Source: an uncultured Alistipes sp.
Lineage (GTDB): Bacteria; Bacteroidota; Bacteroidia; Bacteroidales; Rikenellaceae
DNA length: 28,551 bases
NCBI GenBank assembly: GCA_947174295.1
Contig: CAMWIG010000004.1
Span: 1 to 28,551, forward strand
Direction: 5' to 3'
Shown: positions 8,476 to 16,239 of the stretch, one piece after another
Layout: each line of letters opens with the position of its first letter
Numbering within the stretch: position 1 is the first letter of the stretch
The notes under the pieces: model-generated
Seen by the model: the letters and a program-made list of their open reading frames with translations, nothing else
What the model was told of the DNA's origin: nothing
Databases searched by the model: none
Position numbers and translations under genes: made by a program

Positions 8476-9336
8476 TTACCCGAGGTAGGATTTGAGCAGC
8501 TTGCTTCGCGACGAATGGCGCAGGCGGCGGATTGCCTTTTCCTTAATCTGACGCACACGCTCGCGCGTGAGGTCGAACTTCTCGCCAATCTCTTCGAGCG
8601 TCATCTCCGAGCATCCGATGCCGAAGAAGTACTTGATTATATCGCGTTCGCGCTCCGTAAGTGTTTCCAGCGCACGGTCCACCTCCGTTGCGAGCGACTC
8701 GTTGATAAGTCCGCGGTCGGCATTCGGAGAGTCGGGGTTCACCAGCACGTCGAGCAGCGAGTTGTCCTCGCCGTCGGCGAACGGAGCGTCGACCGACACA
8801 TGACGGCCTGCGACGCGGAGCGTATCGGTGACCTTCTCCTTCGGCAGTTCGAGCTCCGAGGCGAGCTCCTCGGGCGACGGCGTGCGCTCGTGCTCCTGCT
8901 CGAAGCGTGCGAACGCCTTGTTGATTTTGTTGAGCGAACCCACCTGGTTCAGAGGCAGACGCACGATGCGCGACTGCTCGGCCAGCGCTTGAAGAATCGA
9001 CTGACGAATCCACCACACGGCATAGGAGATGAATTTGAAACCGCGGGTCTCGTCGAACTTCTCGGCCGCCTTTATCAGTCCGAGATTACCCTCGTTGATA
9101 AGGTCGGGAAGACTGAGTCCCTGATTCTGGTACTGCTTGGCTACCGACACCACGAAGCGCAGGTTGGCCTTCGTGAGTTTTTCGAGCGCCTCCTGGTCGC
9201 CTTTTCGGATTCGCTGGGCGAGTTCTACCTCCTCCTCGACCGTGATGAGCTCCTCCTTGCCTATCTCTTGGAGATATTTGTCCAGCGAAGCGCTCTCGCG
9301 GTTGGTGATGGATTTCGTAATTTTTAACTGACGCAT
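8476..9336 (-). CDS. rpoD: RNA polymerase primary sigma factor (sigma-70, Bacteroidetes type)
   Basis: This is the principal sigma factor that directs RNA polymerase to housekeeping promoters. It has only 286 residues: the acidic region 1.1 of proteobacterial RpoD is absent, as in other Bacteroidetes primary sigma factors. Region 1.2 lies at about residues 17-50 and region 2 at about 54-123 (ANLRFVVSVAKQYQNQG, DLINEGNLGLIKAAEKFD, SYAVWWIRQSI). Region 3 follows, then region 4 at about 225-280 (TLEEIGEKFDLTRERVRQI, the -33 recognition helix-turn-helix). This sigma is expected to read the TAnnTTTG boxes found elsewhere in the window. No clear promoter is visible in the 63 bp separating it from htrA, so transcription through htrA is likely. 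An AGAGAGAA stretch precedes the ATG. Confidence 0.97.
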   Translation of the reverse strand: MRQLKITKSITNRESASLDKYLQEIGKEELITVEEEVELAQRIRKGDQEALEKLTKANLRFVVSVAKQYQNQGLSLPDLINEGNLGLIKAAEKFDETRGFKFISYAVWWIRQSILQALAEQSRIVRLPLNQVGSLNKINKAFARFEQEHERTPSPEELASELELPKEKVTDTLRVAGRHVSVDAPFADGEDNSLLDVLVNPDSPNADRGLINESLATEVDRALETLTERERDIIKYFFGIGCSEMTLEEIGEKFDLTRERVRQIKEKAIRRLRHSSRSKLLKSYLG

Positions 9337-9399
9337 ATTTCTCTCTGTTTATGTTATTCGTTACGTCGGTAAAACCTCGTCCCGGCCGCCGGCGCGGAT

Positions 9400-10875
9400 C
9401 TACTCCACGAAGGTGTAGCTCGCTGCGCGACCGTTGGGATATACTCCGTCGATGGATTTTACGCTCTCGCTCATGCGGCGCAGGTCGGCCATGCCGCGAA
9501 CGGCACGATCATTGACATGAGTTATGACGAATCCGGGTTTCACGCGGGCACGGGCCAGAACTCCGCCCTGCTTGACGCCCGCCACCTGCACGCCGCCGTC
9601 GATTCCCAGCTCGCGGCAGAGCTTCGCACCGGCATCGGCGAGCTTTCCGCCCAGCGTCTCCACGACATCGACGCTTTCGCGCGTCACGGGTTCGGTCTTA
9701 CCTGCCTTATTACGCAAAGTCACCTCGAATTGTTTCACCGTCGAACCTCTTTTTACCGACAAATTCACCTTATCGTTGGGTCGGCGCTTTCCTATCTGCT
9801 CTTGCAGTGTCGTACCGTCGCAAATCTTCACGCCGTCGATTTCCATAATCACGTCGCCCTTGCGGATTCCGGCAGCCGAGGCGGCACCGTCCTCCGACAC
9901 GGCGTTGACGTACACGCCGCCAATCTCGTCGACACCGGCATCGCGTCCCATCGAGTCGATGAACTCCTGGGTCACCGGCACGAACGTCACGCCCAGCAGC
10001 GCACGCTGCACGACTCCGTACTCTTTCAGGTCGACCACGACCTTGCGGACGATGGTCTCGGGCACGGCGAACGAGTAACCTATGTAGCTTCCCGTCGACG
10101 ATTTGATTACGGTGTTGATTCCCACCAGCTCGCCGCGCGTGTTGACCAGTGCGCCGCCCGAGTTTCCGGGGTTCACCGCCGCGTCGGTCTGAATGAACGA
10201 CTCTATGCGGAAATCGTTGGGGATGACACCCAGACTGCGCGCCTTCGCGCTCACGATACCGGCCGTCACCGTCGACTGCAAGTCGAACGGCGAACCTATT
10301 GCGAGCACCCACTCGCCCAGACGCAGCGCATCCGACGAGCCGAACGTCACCGTCGGCAGCCCCGCAGCGTCGATTTTCACCAGCGCGATGTCGGTCGCGG
10401 GGTCGGTTCCGACTATCGCGCCGTCGAACGTGCGGCCGTCGTTGAGCTTCACGCGGAGCTTGGCGGCATCGGCCACCACATGGTTGTTCGTCACCACGTA
10501 TCCGTCCTCCGAGATGATGACGCCCGAACCTCCGGCCCGCACCTCACGCGTCGAGGGCTGCTGCCCGCCGTGTCCCTGCGGCATGCCGAAGAACTCCATG
10601 AACGGGTCGTACTGACGCTGCCGCACCGCGACCTCCTGCACGGCCTCGATGTTGACCACTGCCTTCACGGCGTTCTCGGCCGCGAACGTAAGGTCGGGGT
10701 AGCTGTCGTCGCCGTATGCCGCGAAGTGCGCATCGAGACTCTGCGCTCCCGAATCGGCACGCTCCACGTAACGCACCTCCGCGGGTGCGAGGCTGCGGTT
10801 CACGCTCCACGTCGCGACGCCTGCGGCTGCGGCCGACAGAGCTGCGACTCCTATTACAAAAAATGCCTTTCTCAT
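9400..10875 (-). CDS. htrA: Periplasmic serine protease HtrA/DegP family (Do)
   Basis: This 491-residue envelope protease/chaperone degrades misfolded periplasmic proteins. The N-terminal hydrophobic stretch (residues 4-20) is a signal peptide or membrane anchor. The trypsin-like domain carries the triad His-132 (TNNHVV), Asp-162 (TDIALV) and Ser-239 (NPGNSGGAL). Two PDZ domains follow: the first at about 290-385 (GVYVNAVSEDGAASAAGIRKGD) and a shorter second one at the C-terminus (GGVLARARVKPG). Length and order match the DegP/DegQ group. It is upstream of rpoD on the same strand with a short gap, a common Bacteroidetes pairing. A possible 8-codon leader reading frame with a strong ribosome-binding site lies just upstream (10903-10929). 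The symbol htrA is used in the family sense; degQ would be equally acceptable. Confidence 0.95.
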   Translation of the reverse strand: MRKAFFVIGVAALSAAAAGVATWSVNRSLAPAEVRYVERADSGAQSLDAHFAAYGDDSYPDLTFAAENAVKAVVNIEAVQEVAVRQRQYDPFMEFFGMPQGHGGQQPSTREVRAGGSGVIISEDGYVVTNNHVVADAAKLRVKLNDGRTFDGAIVGTDPATDIALVKIDAAGLPTVTFGSSDALRLGEWVLAIGSPFDLQSTVTAGIVSAKARSLGVIPNDFRIESFIQTDAAVNPGNSGGALVNTRGELVGINTVIKSSTGSYIGYSFAVPETIVRKVVVDLKEYGVVQRALLGVTFVPVTQEFIDSMGRDAGVDEIGGVYVNAVSEDGAASAAGIRKGDVIMEIDGVKICDGTTLQEQIGKRRPNDKVNLSVKRGSTVKQFEVTLRNKAGKTEPVTRESVDVVETLGGKLADAGAKLCRELGIDGGVQVAGVKQGGVLARARVKPGFVITHVNDRAVRGMADLRRMSESVKSIDGVYPNGRAASYTFVE

Positions 10876-10902
10876 AGTAATACAGTTTTTTTGATTGTCA
10901 TA

Positions 10903-10929
10903 TTAAAATAAGTAGGCAACATGCTTCAT
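10903..10929 (-). CDS. Possible leader peptide upstream of htrA
   Basis: Reading on the minus strand, AAGGAG (10937-10942) is followed 7 nt later by an ATG and an 8-codon frame, MKHVAYLF, ending in TAA at 10903. Its stop lies 27 nt before the htrA ATG. Such a perfect Shine-Dalgarno is unusual in Bacteroidetes, which mostly start translation without one. It may be a translated leader that influences htrA expression, or a chance match. No attenuator-like pairing is obvious in the short gap. Confidence 0.25.
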   Translation of the reverse strand: MKHVAYLF

Positions 10930-11046
10930 AGGCTTTCTCCTTGGTTTTACGCGCCGGAACTTCCCGACGTCTGCAAACAAACGGCGCCCCGCGGCCAATT
11001 ATTGCACAAACCGTCCGAAACGATATGCCGCAGTCCGCGTCCGCCG

Positions 11047-11081
11047 AAAAAATTCCGCACTCCGACACTTCGGAATGCGGA
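11047..11081 (-). terminator. Intrinsic terminator of the 25-residue-repeat gene
   Basis: On the minus strand a 12-bp stem with one G-U pair (11070-11081 with 11054-11065) and a 4-nt loop is followed by a T6 run (11047-11052). It starts 22 nt after the stop of the repeat protein gene and separates it from htrA. Confidence 0.85.
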
Positions 11082-11103
11082 TTTACGACCGTTCGGCAAC
11101 GGC

Positions 11104-11700
11104 TCAGCGACGCGGCTCACGGCCTTCATCTTTGCGGCCGCCATGCTCCGAACGGGCTCCCGGGCCGCCGTGCCCCGGCTTCTTCTCGTGCCCGCGAAAC
11201 CCCGCTCCGTCATGCGCCGGGCGCGGCGGTTCGGGACTCTCGTGCGGCGCACCGACATGCGGCGGCGGAGGGACATTGTCGTATATGACCTCCTCATTGC
11301 CGAAGATATCGGTCTTGCGGCGTATCGAACCCGTCTCGCGCCCCATGCCGTCGCGCCATACAATCTCCTCGTTGCCGAAGATGTCGGTTCCCGACTTCAT
11401 CGAGCCTGTTTCGCGCCCCATACCGTCGCGATAGGTTACGATTTCGTTTCCGAAAATATCCTTGCTGCGAGTCACCGACCCCGTCTCGCGGCCCGTGCCG
11501 TCGCGGTAGGTCACCACCTCGTCGCCGAAGATGTTCTTCCCGTAGGTGACGCTGCGAAGCGTGCGGCCGCTGCCGTCCTTGCAGGTCACTACACGGTTTC
11601 CGAATATGTCGGTCGAGCTGACGACCGTCTGCTTCTGCGCCGCGGCCGTGAATGCGGCGGCAGCCGCACACGCCGCGAGTATCGTTCTGCGAAAATTCAT
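11104..11700 (-). CDS. Secreted protein of five 25-residue repeats
   Basis: This 198-residue protein starts with a signal peptide (about residues 1-21, ending AAAQ). A motif DIFGN (or NIFGD) recurs at residues 31, 56, 81, 106 and 131, an exact 25-residue period. Each unit reads approximately DIFGNE-V-YRDG-GRETGS. Five short units of alternating hydrophobic strands and Asp-Gly / Gly-Asn turns would suit a small closed beta structure, and resemble what is annotated in Bacteroidales as 5-fold beta-flower proteins; that link is from memory and uncertain. The last 55 residues are a low-complexity tail rich in Pro, His, Gly, Arg and Glu, probably disordered and possibly metal- or surface-binding. 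It has its own terminator and no coupled neighbour. The function is unknown. Confidence 0.8.
   Translation of the reverse strand: MNFRRTILAACAAAAAFTAAAQKQTVVSSTDIFGNRVVTCKDGSGRTLRSVTYGKNIFGDEVVTYRDGTGRETGSVTRSKDIFGNEIVTYRDGMGRETGSMKSGTDIFGNEEIVWRDGMGRETGSIRRKTDIFGNEEVIYDNVPPPPHVGAPHESPEPPRPAHDGAGFRGHEKKPGHGGPGARSEHGGRKDEGREPRR
11278..11610 (-). repeat. 75-bp in-frame tandem repeats inside the repeat protein gene
   Basis: The DIFGN-containing units recur every 75 bp (25 codons) with no indels, giving four full copies and a partial fifth. Copies 2-4 are closer to each other than to copy 1, which suggests recent duplication or homogenisation. Confidence 0.85.
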
Positions 11701-11757
11701 ACGCTCTCTGTTTTAATGAATAACGTCCCGCCGTGGGTTTTGTTATGCCTCTTCCTG

Positions 11758-11792
11758 AAAAAAATGCGTCCGCCATGCTCAGCGGACGCATT
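11758..11792 (-). terminator. Intrinsic terminator of the M13 peptidase gene
   Basis: On the minus strand an 11-bp perfect stem (arms 11763-11773 and 11782-11792, 8-nt loop) leads into a T-rich run (A7 on the plus strand at 11758-11764). It lies 25 nt after the peptidase stop at 11817. Confidence 0.9.
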
Positions 11793-11816
11793 CAACGGCT
11801 GAAACCGGCAAACCGA

Positions 11817-13823
11817 TTACCAGATTACGACACGCTCCTCTTCGGGCATGAACATGGCGCCGTCCGTGATGCCGAACGCATCGTAGAACGATTGCAGGTT
11901 GCGCAGCGTGGCGTTGACTCTCCACTTGCCGAGCGAGTGGACGTCGAGCTTCGTCAGACGCGCAATCTCCTCGTCGCGTATGTTCTGGCCCCACAGCGTG
12001 GCGTAGGCGATGTAGAAGCGCTGCTCGGGGGTGAAACCGTCGACGGGAGCGACCTCGGCGCCGTTCATAGCGTTGTGCATCGCCGTGTAGGCCACGCGAA
12101 GACCGCCCTGGTCGGCGATGTTCTCACCGAGACAGAGCGCACCGTTTGCGTGCATGCCCGGCAGCACCTCGATGGCGTCGAACTGAGCGACCAGCACGTC
12201 GGCCTTGGCCTTGAACGCCTCGGAATCGGCATCCGTCCACCAGTTGTTCATGTTGCCGTCCTTGTCGAAGCCGCGGCCCTGGTCGTCGAATCCGTGCGTC
12301 ATCTCGTGACCGATAACCACGCCGATAGCGCCGTAGTTCACCGCATCGTCGGCATCGGGGTTATAGAAGGGAGGTTGGAGAATGGCGGCCGGGAAGCATA
12401 TCTCGTTGGTCGTCGGGTTGTAGTAGGCATTCACCGTCTGCGGCGACATGAACCACTCGTCGCGGTCGACGGACTTGCCGTACTTCGACATCGCATCCTC
12501 GGTAGCCCAGCGGTTCGCACGGACGATGTTCTCCCAATACGAAAGCCCGGGGTCGATTTCGAGCGTCGAGTAGTCCTTCCACTTGTCGGGATAGCCGATT
12601 TTGACGGTGAACGTCGCCAGCTTCTCCTGCGCACGCGCCTTCGTCTCATCGCTCATCCAGTCCAGCTCGTCGATATGCTGGCCCAGGGCCGTTTGGAGAT
12701 TCTTCACCAGTTCGAGCATGCGCACCTTGTCGCGCTCGGGGAAGTACTTGGCCACGTACATCTCGCCCACGGCCTCCGACAGCACGCCGTTGGGCACGGC
12801 CATGGCACGCTTCCAGCGCGGCTTCGGCTCCTGCGTTCCCGACATCGTGCGGCCGAAGAACTCGAACGACGCGGCGTAGAACTCATCGCTCAGATAGGGA
12901 GCGGCGTGGCTGAGATACTGCGCCGCCAGATAGCTGCGCAAATCCTCGACCGAGGCCGTGCGGAGCAGCTCGGCGGCATTGGCTACGGCCGACGGCTGCG
13001 CCACGATAACGGTCTGCGCCTCGGGAACGCCCATCGCCGCGAAGTATGCCTTCCAGTCGATGCAGGGATACTGAGCCTCGAAGTCGGCGACCGCCACGGG
13101 ATTGTACTGCGCCTGCATGTTGCGCAGCTCGACATTCGACCACGCCTTCTCGGCCAGAGCGGTCTCCACGCGCAGCACGCCGTCCACGGCCTGGCCGGCA
13201 TTCTCGACGCCTGCCAGCTCGAAGAGCTTGCCGAGGTACTCGCGGTATGCCTCGCGCTTCGGAGCATTCTCCTCTTCGAGATAGTAGTCGCGGTTGCCCA
13301 TTCCCAGCCCGCTCTGACCCACGTAGAGTGCGTAGGCGTCGCTGTTCATCAGGTCGGACTCGACGCTCAGCGAGAAGAAGGGGTTGGCCACCGACATGTG
13401 CATGTCGGCGATTACGTCGGTCAGTTCGTCACGGCCGGCAATCGACATGATGCGGCCGACGGTCTGCGCGACGGGCAACGCTCCCTCGGCGTTCAGACGC
13501 ACGGAGTCGAGCCCCATCTTGTAGAGGTCGGATATTTTCTGGTCGACACTGCCCTTTGCGGCGCTCTTGCGCGTCATCTCCGAGAAGAGGTCGTTGATTC
13601 TTATCTGGTTGTTCTCCGACAGTACGTCGAATGCGCCGTAGCGCGAATACTCGGGCTTCAAGGGGTTTCTGGCCTGCCATCCGCCGGTGAAATGCTGATA
13701 GAAATCCTCGTTGAGAGCCACCGTCTCATCGAAGTTGGCGGGGTCGATGGCCGGAGTCTTCGACTTGTTCTGACAACTTGCCATAATTGCTGTCGCTGCT
13801 GCGAAAATTATGATTCTTTTCAT
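11817..13823 (-). CDS. M13 family zinc metallopeptidase lipoprotein (PepO-like)
   Basis: This is a neprilysin/PepO-type endopeptidase of 668 residues, probably anchored in the envelope and acting on peptides. The N-terminus is a lipoprotein signal ending in a lipobox (IMASC, Cys-17). The zinc site is HEMTH with His-506, Glu-507 and His-510, completed by Glu-567 in ENIADQGG. The substrate-binding NAYYNPTTNEI segment and the conserved Trp ending (ERVVIW) fit the family, and the length is usual. The start at 13823 is chosen because it begins the lipoprotein signal; a longer reading frame continues upstream only by running antisense-free through the pgk region in another frame. It is followed by its own terminator, and pgk upstream has its own terminator too, so it appears to be a single-gene unit. 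Confidence 0.95.
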   Translation of the reverse strand: MKRIIIFAAATAIMASCQNKSKTPAIDPANFDETVALNEDFYQHFTGGWQARNPLKPEYSRYGAFDVLSENNQIRINDLFSEMTRKSAAKGSVDQKISDLYKMGLDSVRLNAEGALPVAQTVGRIMSIAGRDELTDVIADMHMSVANPFFSLSVESDLMNSDAYALYVGQSGLGMGNRDYYLEEENAPKREAYREYLGKLFELAGVENAGQAVDGVLRVETALAEKAWSNVELRNMQAQYNPVAVADFEAQYPCIDWKAYFAAMGVPEAQTVIVAQPSAVANAAELLRTASVEDLRSYLAAQYLSHAAPYLSDEFYAASFEFFGRTMSGTQEPKPRWKRAMAVPNGVLSEAVGEMYVAKYFPERDKVRMLELVKNLQTALGQHIDELDWMSDETKARAQEKLATFTVKIGYPDKWKDYSTLEIDPGLSYWENIVRANRWATEDAMSKYGKSVDRDEWFMSPQTVNAYYNPTTNEICFPAAILQPPFYNPDADDAVNYGAIGVVIGHEMTHGFDDQGRGFDKDGNMNNWWTDADSEAFKAKADVLVAQFDAIEVLPGMHANGALCLGENIADQGGLRVAYTAMHNAMNGAEVAPVDGFTPEQRFYIAYATLWGQNIRDEEIARLTKLDVHSLGKWRVNATLRNLQSFYDAFGITDGAMFMPEEERVVIW

Positions 13824-13847
13824 GGTAATAACGTTAGGTCTCTTTTT

Positions 13848-13883
13848 AAAAAGATTCGCCCCGCTTCGTCGGCGGGGCGAGTC
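13848..13883 (-). terminator. Intrinsic terminator of pgk
   Basis: On the minus strand a GC-rich 12-bp stem with one mismatch (arms 13872-13883 and 13853-13864, 7-nt loop) is followed by T5 (13848-13852). It begins 15 nt past the pgk stop. Confidence 0.88.
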
Positions 13884-13897
13884 GTGTTCGGGTGATG

Positions 13898-15160
13898 TTA
13901 TTTGCGAATCGCCTCGATGCCGGGGAGCGTGCCCTTCTCGATGAATTCGAGCAGTGCGCCGCCGCCGGTCGACACGTAGGATACCTTGTCCGAAAGACCG
14001 AACTTGTTGATGCAGGCAACCGAGTCGCCGCCGCCGATGAGCGAGTAGGCGCCGTTCTGCGTAGCCTCGGCGATAGCCTCGGCCACCACGCGCGAACCCG
14101 TTGCGAACTTGTCGATTTCGAACACGCCCACAGGGCCGTTCCAGAGAATGGTCTTGCAGTCGAGAATCGTCTGGCGGAAGAGCTTCTTGCCCTCGTCGGC
14201 GATGTCGACGCCCTCCCAGCCCTCGGGAATGTCGTTTACCGGCGCGGTCTTGGTGTTGGCCTCGGCCGAGAAGTCGTCGGCAACCAGAGCGTCGGGCGAG
14301 GTGACGAGCTTGACGCCCTTCTCCTCGGCCTTCTTCAACACGGCCAGAGCGGCATCGAAGTAGTCGGGCTCGCAAATCGACTTGCCGATTTTACCGCCCT
14401 GAGCAGCCGAAAAGGTGTAGGTCATACCGCCGCCCAGAATCAGCACGTCGACCTTTTCGAGCAACGACTCGATGATGGGGAGCTTCGACGAGACCTTCGA
14501 ACCGCCCAGAATGGCGCAGAAGGGGCGCTGCGGGTTCTGCATCACGCCCTCGATTGCGTTGACCTCGTTTTCGAGCAGATAGCCGAACATCTTGTCGTTG
14601 GGGAAGTACTCGGCGATGAGCGCCGTCGAGGCATGCGAGCGGTGGGCCGTGCCGAATGCGTCGTTGATGTAGCAGTCGGCATACGAAGCCAGCTTCTTGA
14701 CGAACTCCTTCTGCGGACCCTCTTTGAGCGCCTTCTTCGCAGCCTTCTTCTCCTCGTCGGTGGCGTCCTCGGCCAGACCGCGGGGCTTGCCCTCCTCCTC
14801 GGCGTAGAAACGCAGGTTTTCGAGCAGCAGCACCTCGCCCGGTTTCAGAGCGGCGGCCAGCTCGGCGGCCTTTTCGCCCATGCAGTCGCCGGCGAAGGTA
14901 ATCTTCACGCCCAGGCGCTTCTCGATTGCGGGGATGATGTGTTCGAGCGAGAACTTGGCGTCGTTGTTCTTCTTCGGACGTCCCAGATGCGACATCAGAA
15001 TCACCGAACCGCCCTCGTCGAGCACTTTCTTAATCGTGGGAATGGCGGCACGGATACGGGTGTCGTCGGTCACCTCGAACTTGTCGTTCAGAGGTACGTT
15101 GAAGTCTACGCGGATAATCGCGCGCTTGCCTTTGAAATCGTAATTGTCGATTGCGTACAT
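13898..15160 (-). CDS. pgk: Phosphoglycerate kinase
   Basis: This cytoplasmic glycolytic enzyme (420 residues) transfers phosphate between 1,3-bisphosphoglycerate and ADP. N-domain substrate motifs are RVDFNVPL and LMSHLGRP. The nucleotide-binding C-domain includes GPVGVFE, IGGGDSVA and STGGGALLEFIE. A charged insertion (about residues 125-155, EGKPRGLAEDATDEEKKAAKK) makes the protein slightly longer than the Escherichia coli enzyme and seems common in Bacteroidetes. The start at 15160 (MYAIDNYDFKGKRAIIRVD) is preferred to an in-frame ATG at 15226, which falls at the predicted transcription start. It is monocistronic, with its own promoter (15232-15239) and terminator. Confidence 0.97.
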   Translation of the reverse strand: MYAIDNYDFKGKRAIIRVDFNVPLNDKFEVTDDTRIRAAIPTIKKVLDEGGSVILMSHLGRPKKNNDAKFSLEHIIPAIEKRLGVKITFAGDCMGEKAAELAAALKPGEVLLLENLRFYAEEEGKPRGLAEDATDEEKKAAKKALKEGPQKEFVKKLASYADCYINDAFGTAHRSHASTALIAEYFPNDKMFGYLLENEVNAIEGVMQNPQRPFCAILGGSKVSSKLPIIESLLEKVDVLILGGGMTYTFSAAQGGKIGKSICEPDYFDAALAVLKKAEEKGVKLVTSPDALVADDFSAEANTKTAPVNDIPEGWEGVDIADEGKKLFRQTILDCKTILWNGPVGVFEIDKFATGSRVVAEAIAEATQNGAYSLIGGGDSVACINKFGLSDKVSYVSTGGGALLEFIEKGTLPGIEAIRK

Positions 15161-15231
15161 AATTGATACGGATTTGATATTTTCGTTTGTATAGTCTTTC
15201 TGTCCTGACGGCCGCAGCCGTTTCATTGCGG

Positions 15232-15239
15232 CAAAATTA
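15232..15239 (-). promoter_or_regulatory. -7 promoter box of pgk
   Basis: On the minus strand TAATTTTG matches TAnnTTTG. Transcription would begin near 15226, leaving a leader of about 65 nt that includes a small ACGGC/GCCGT hairpin. The -33 region is A/T-rich without a clear TTG. Confidence 0.6.
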
Positions 15240-15295
15240 CAAAAAATTTTTAAGAACGCGGCATGTTTTGTTATTAAAATAACAACTCACGGCCC

Positions 15296-16141
15296 TTATT
15301 GACCGCACATCTCTTTCAGCGCGGCGATTTCGGCCGCCCAGCGGCTCTCGTCGGGAGTTTCGAGAATCAGCGGCATGTCGTCGAAGCGGGCGTCGCGGGC
15401 GATGTAGCGGAAGCACTCCCACCCTATCTGTCCGTCGCCGAGCGGAGCGTGGCGGTCGACGCGGCTGCCCACGCCCTTCATGGCGTCGTTCAGGTGCATG
15501 CCGCGCAGGTAGCAGAATCCCACCACCGAGTCGAATTCGGCGAACGTCGCGTCGCACGCCTCGGCCGTGCGCAGGTCGTACCCGGCGGCGAAGGCGTGGC
15601 AGGTGTCGAGACACACGCCCACGCGCGACTTGTCCTCCACACGGTCGATTATCGCCGCCAGATGGTAGAAGCTGAACCCGAGGTTCGAGCCCTGCCCGGC
15701 AGTGTTCTCGATTACGGCCGTCACGCCGCGCGTGCGGTCGAGGGCTATGTTTATCGACTCGGCGATGCGGGCCAGCGATTCGTCCGCAGGGATTCTGTTC
15801 AGATGGCTGCCCGGGTGGAAGTTCAGTCTGTCGAGCCCGAGCGCCTCGCAGCGCGCCATCTCGTCGACGAACGCTTCGCGCGACTTCGCGAGCCCCTCGG
15901 CTTCGGGATGTCCGAGGTTTATCAGGTAGCTGTCGTGCGGCAGAATCTGCGACGGAGCGTATCCGTGCCCGGCGCATGCCCGGCGGAACGCGTCGATTTG
16001 CGCCGCCGTGAAGGGCGCAGCGCTCCACTGACGCTGGTTTTTGGTGAAGAGGGCGAAAGCCGTGGCGCCTATCGCCGCAGCATTGGCGGGGGCGTTGGCC
16101 ACGCCGCCCGATGCACTTACGTGCGCTCCGAAATATTTCAT
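15296..16141 (-). CDS. nfo: Endonuclease IV (AP endonuclease)
   Basis: This 281-residue zinc-dependent AP endonuclease cleaves DNA 5' to abasic sites in base-excision repair. All nine metal ligands of the family are present and fall at the same numbers as in Escherichia coli Nfo: His-69, His-109, Glu-145, Asp-179, His-182, His-216, Asp-229, His-231 and Glu-261. Signature segments include GAHVSASGG near the start, LNFHPGSH, VCLDTCHAFAAGYD and HLNDAMKGVGSRVDRH. The length is normal. It has its own promoter (16169-16176), placed back to back with that of the outer-membrane protein gene. The 135-bp gap to pgk carries the pgk promoter and an AT-rich palindrome (15268-15285) but no convincing terminator. 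Confidence 0.97.
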   Translation of the reverse strand: MKYFGAHVSASGGVANAPANAAAIGATAFALFTKNQRQWSAAPFTAAQIDAFRRACAGHGYAPSQILPHDSYLINLGHPEAEGLAKSREAFVDEMARCEALGLDRLNFHPGSHLNRIPADESLARIAESINIALDRTRGVTAVIENTAGQGSNLGFSFYHLAAIIDRVEDKSRVGVCLDTCHAFAAGYDLRTAEACDATFAEFDSVVGFCYLRGMHLNDAMKGVGSRVDRHAPLGDGQIGWECFRYIARDARFDDMPLILETPDESRWAAEIAALKEMCGQ

Positions 16142-16168
16142 CGTCGGTTACTGTTATTACTGTCCGTG

Positions 16169-16176
16169 CAAATTTA
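16169..16176 (-). promoter_or_regulatory. -7 promoter box of nfo
   Basis: On the minus strand TAAATTTG matches TAnnTTTG. Transcription would start near 16163, about 20 nt before the nfo ATG. It overlaps the place where the -33 element of the opposite promoter would lie. Confidence 0.55.
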
Positions 16177-16197
16177 CTACATTTTAAAATTTATATT

Positions 16198-16205
16198 TAC
16201 CTTTG
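16198..16205 (+). promoter_or_regulatory. -7 promoter box of the DUF3078-like gene
   Basis: TACCTTTG matches TAnnTTTG. Transcription would start near 16211, about 30 nt before the ATG at 16240. No TTG is seen at -33. Confidence 0.55.
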
Positions 16206-16239
16206 TCATCGGGAAAATTTACGATTAAATCCATCCGAT

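Noticed and set aside
11278..11610. Possible CRISPR-like array because of regular 75-bp repeats
   Set aside because: The units are contiguous, in frame and encode a repeat protein after a signal peptide; there are no spacers.
10921..11802. Plus-strand open frame across the htrA upstream region and the repeat protein gene
   Set aside because: It is antisense to a signal-peptide-bearing repeat gene with its own terminator; the apparent repeats in it mirror the real ones.
11733..13895. Plus-strand 720-codon open frame opposite the M13 peptidase
   Set aside because: The minus strand carries a complete metallopeptidase with lipobox and zinc motif; the plus frame has no family signature and is a shadow.
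13824..14375. N-terminal extension of the M13 peptidase frame
   Set aside because: It would run through pgk in another frame and would bury the lipoprotein signal that starts at 13823.
15161..15226. Longer pgk start at 15226
   Set aside because: It coincides with the predicted transcription start, and the added residues do not resemble phosphoglycerate kinase; the ATG at 15160 fits the family.
15268..15285. AT-rich palindrome (TTGTTATT / AATAACAA) as a terminator of nfo
   Set aside because: The loop would be only 2 nt and no T-run follows on the minus strand; it may just be A/T-rich promoter-proximal sequence.
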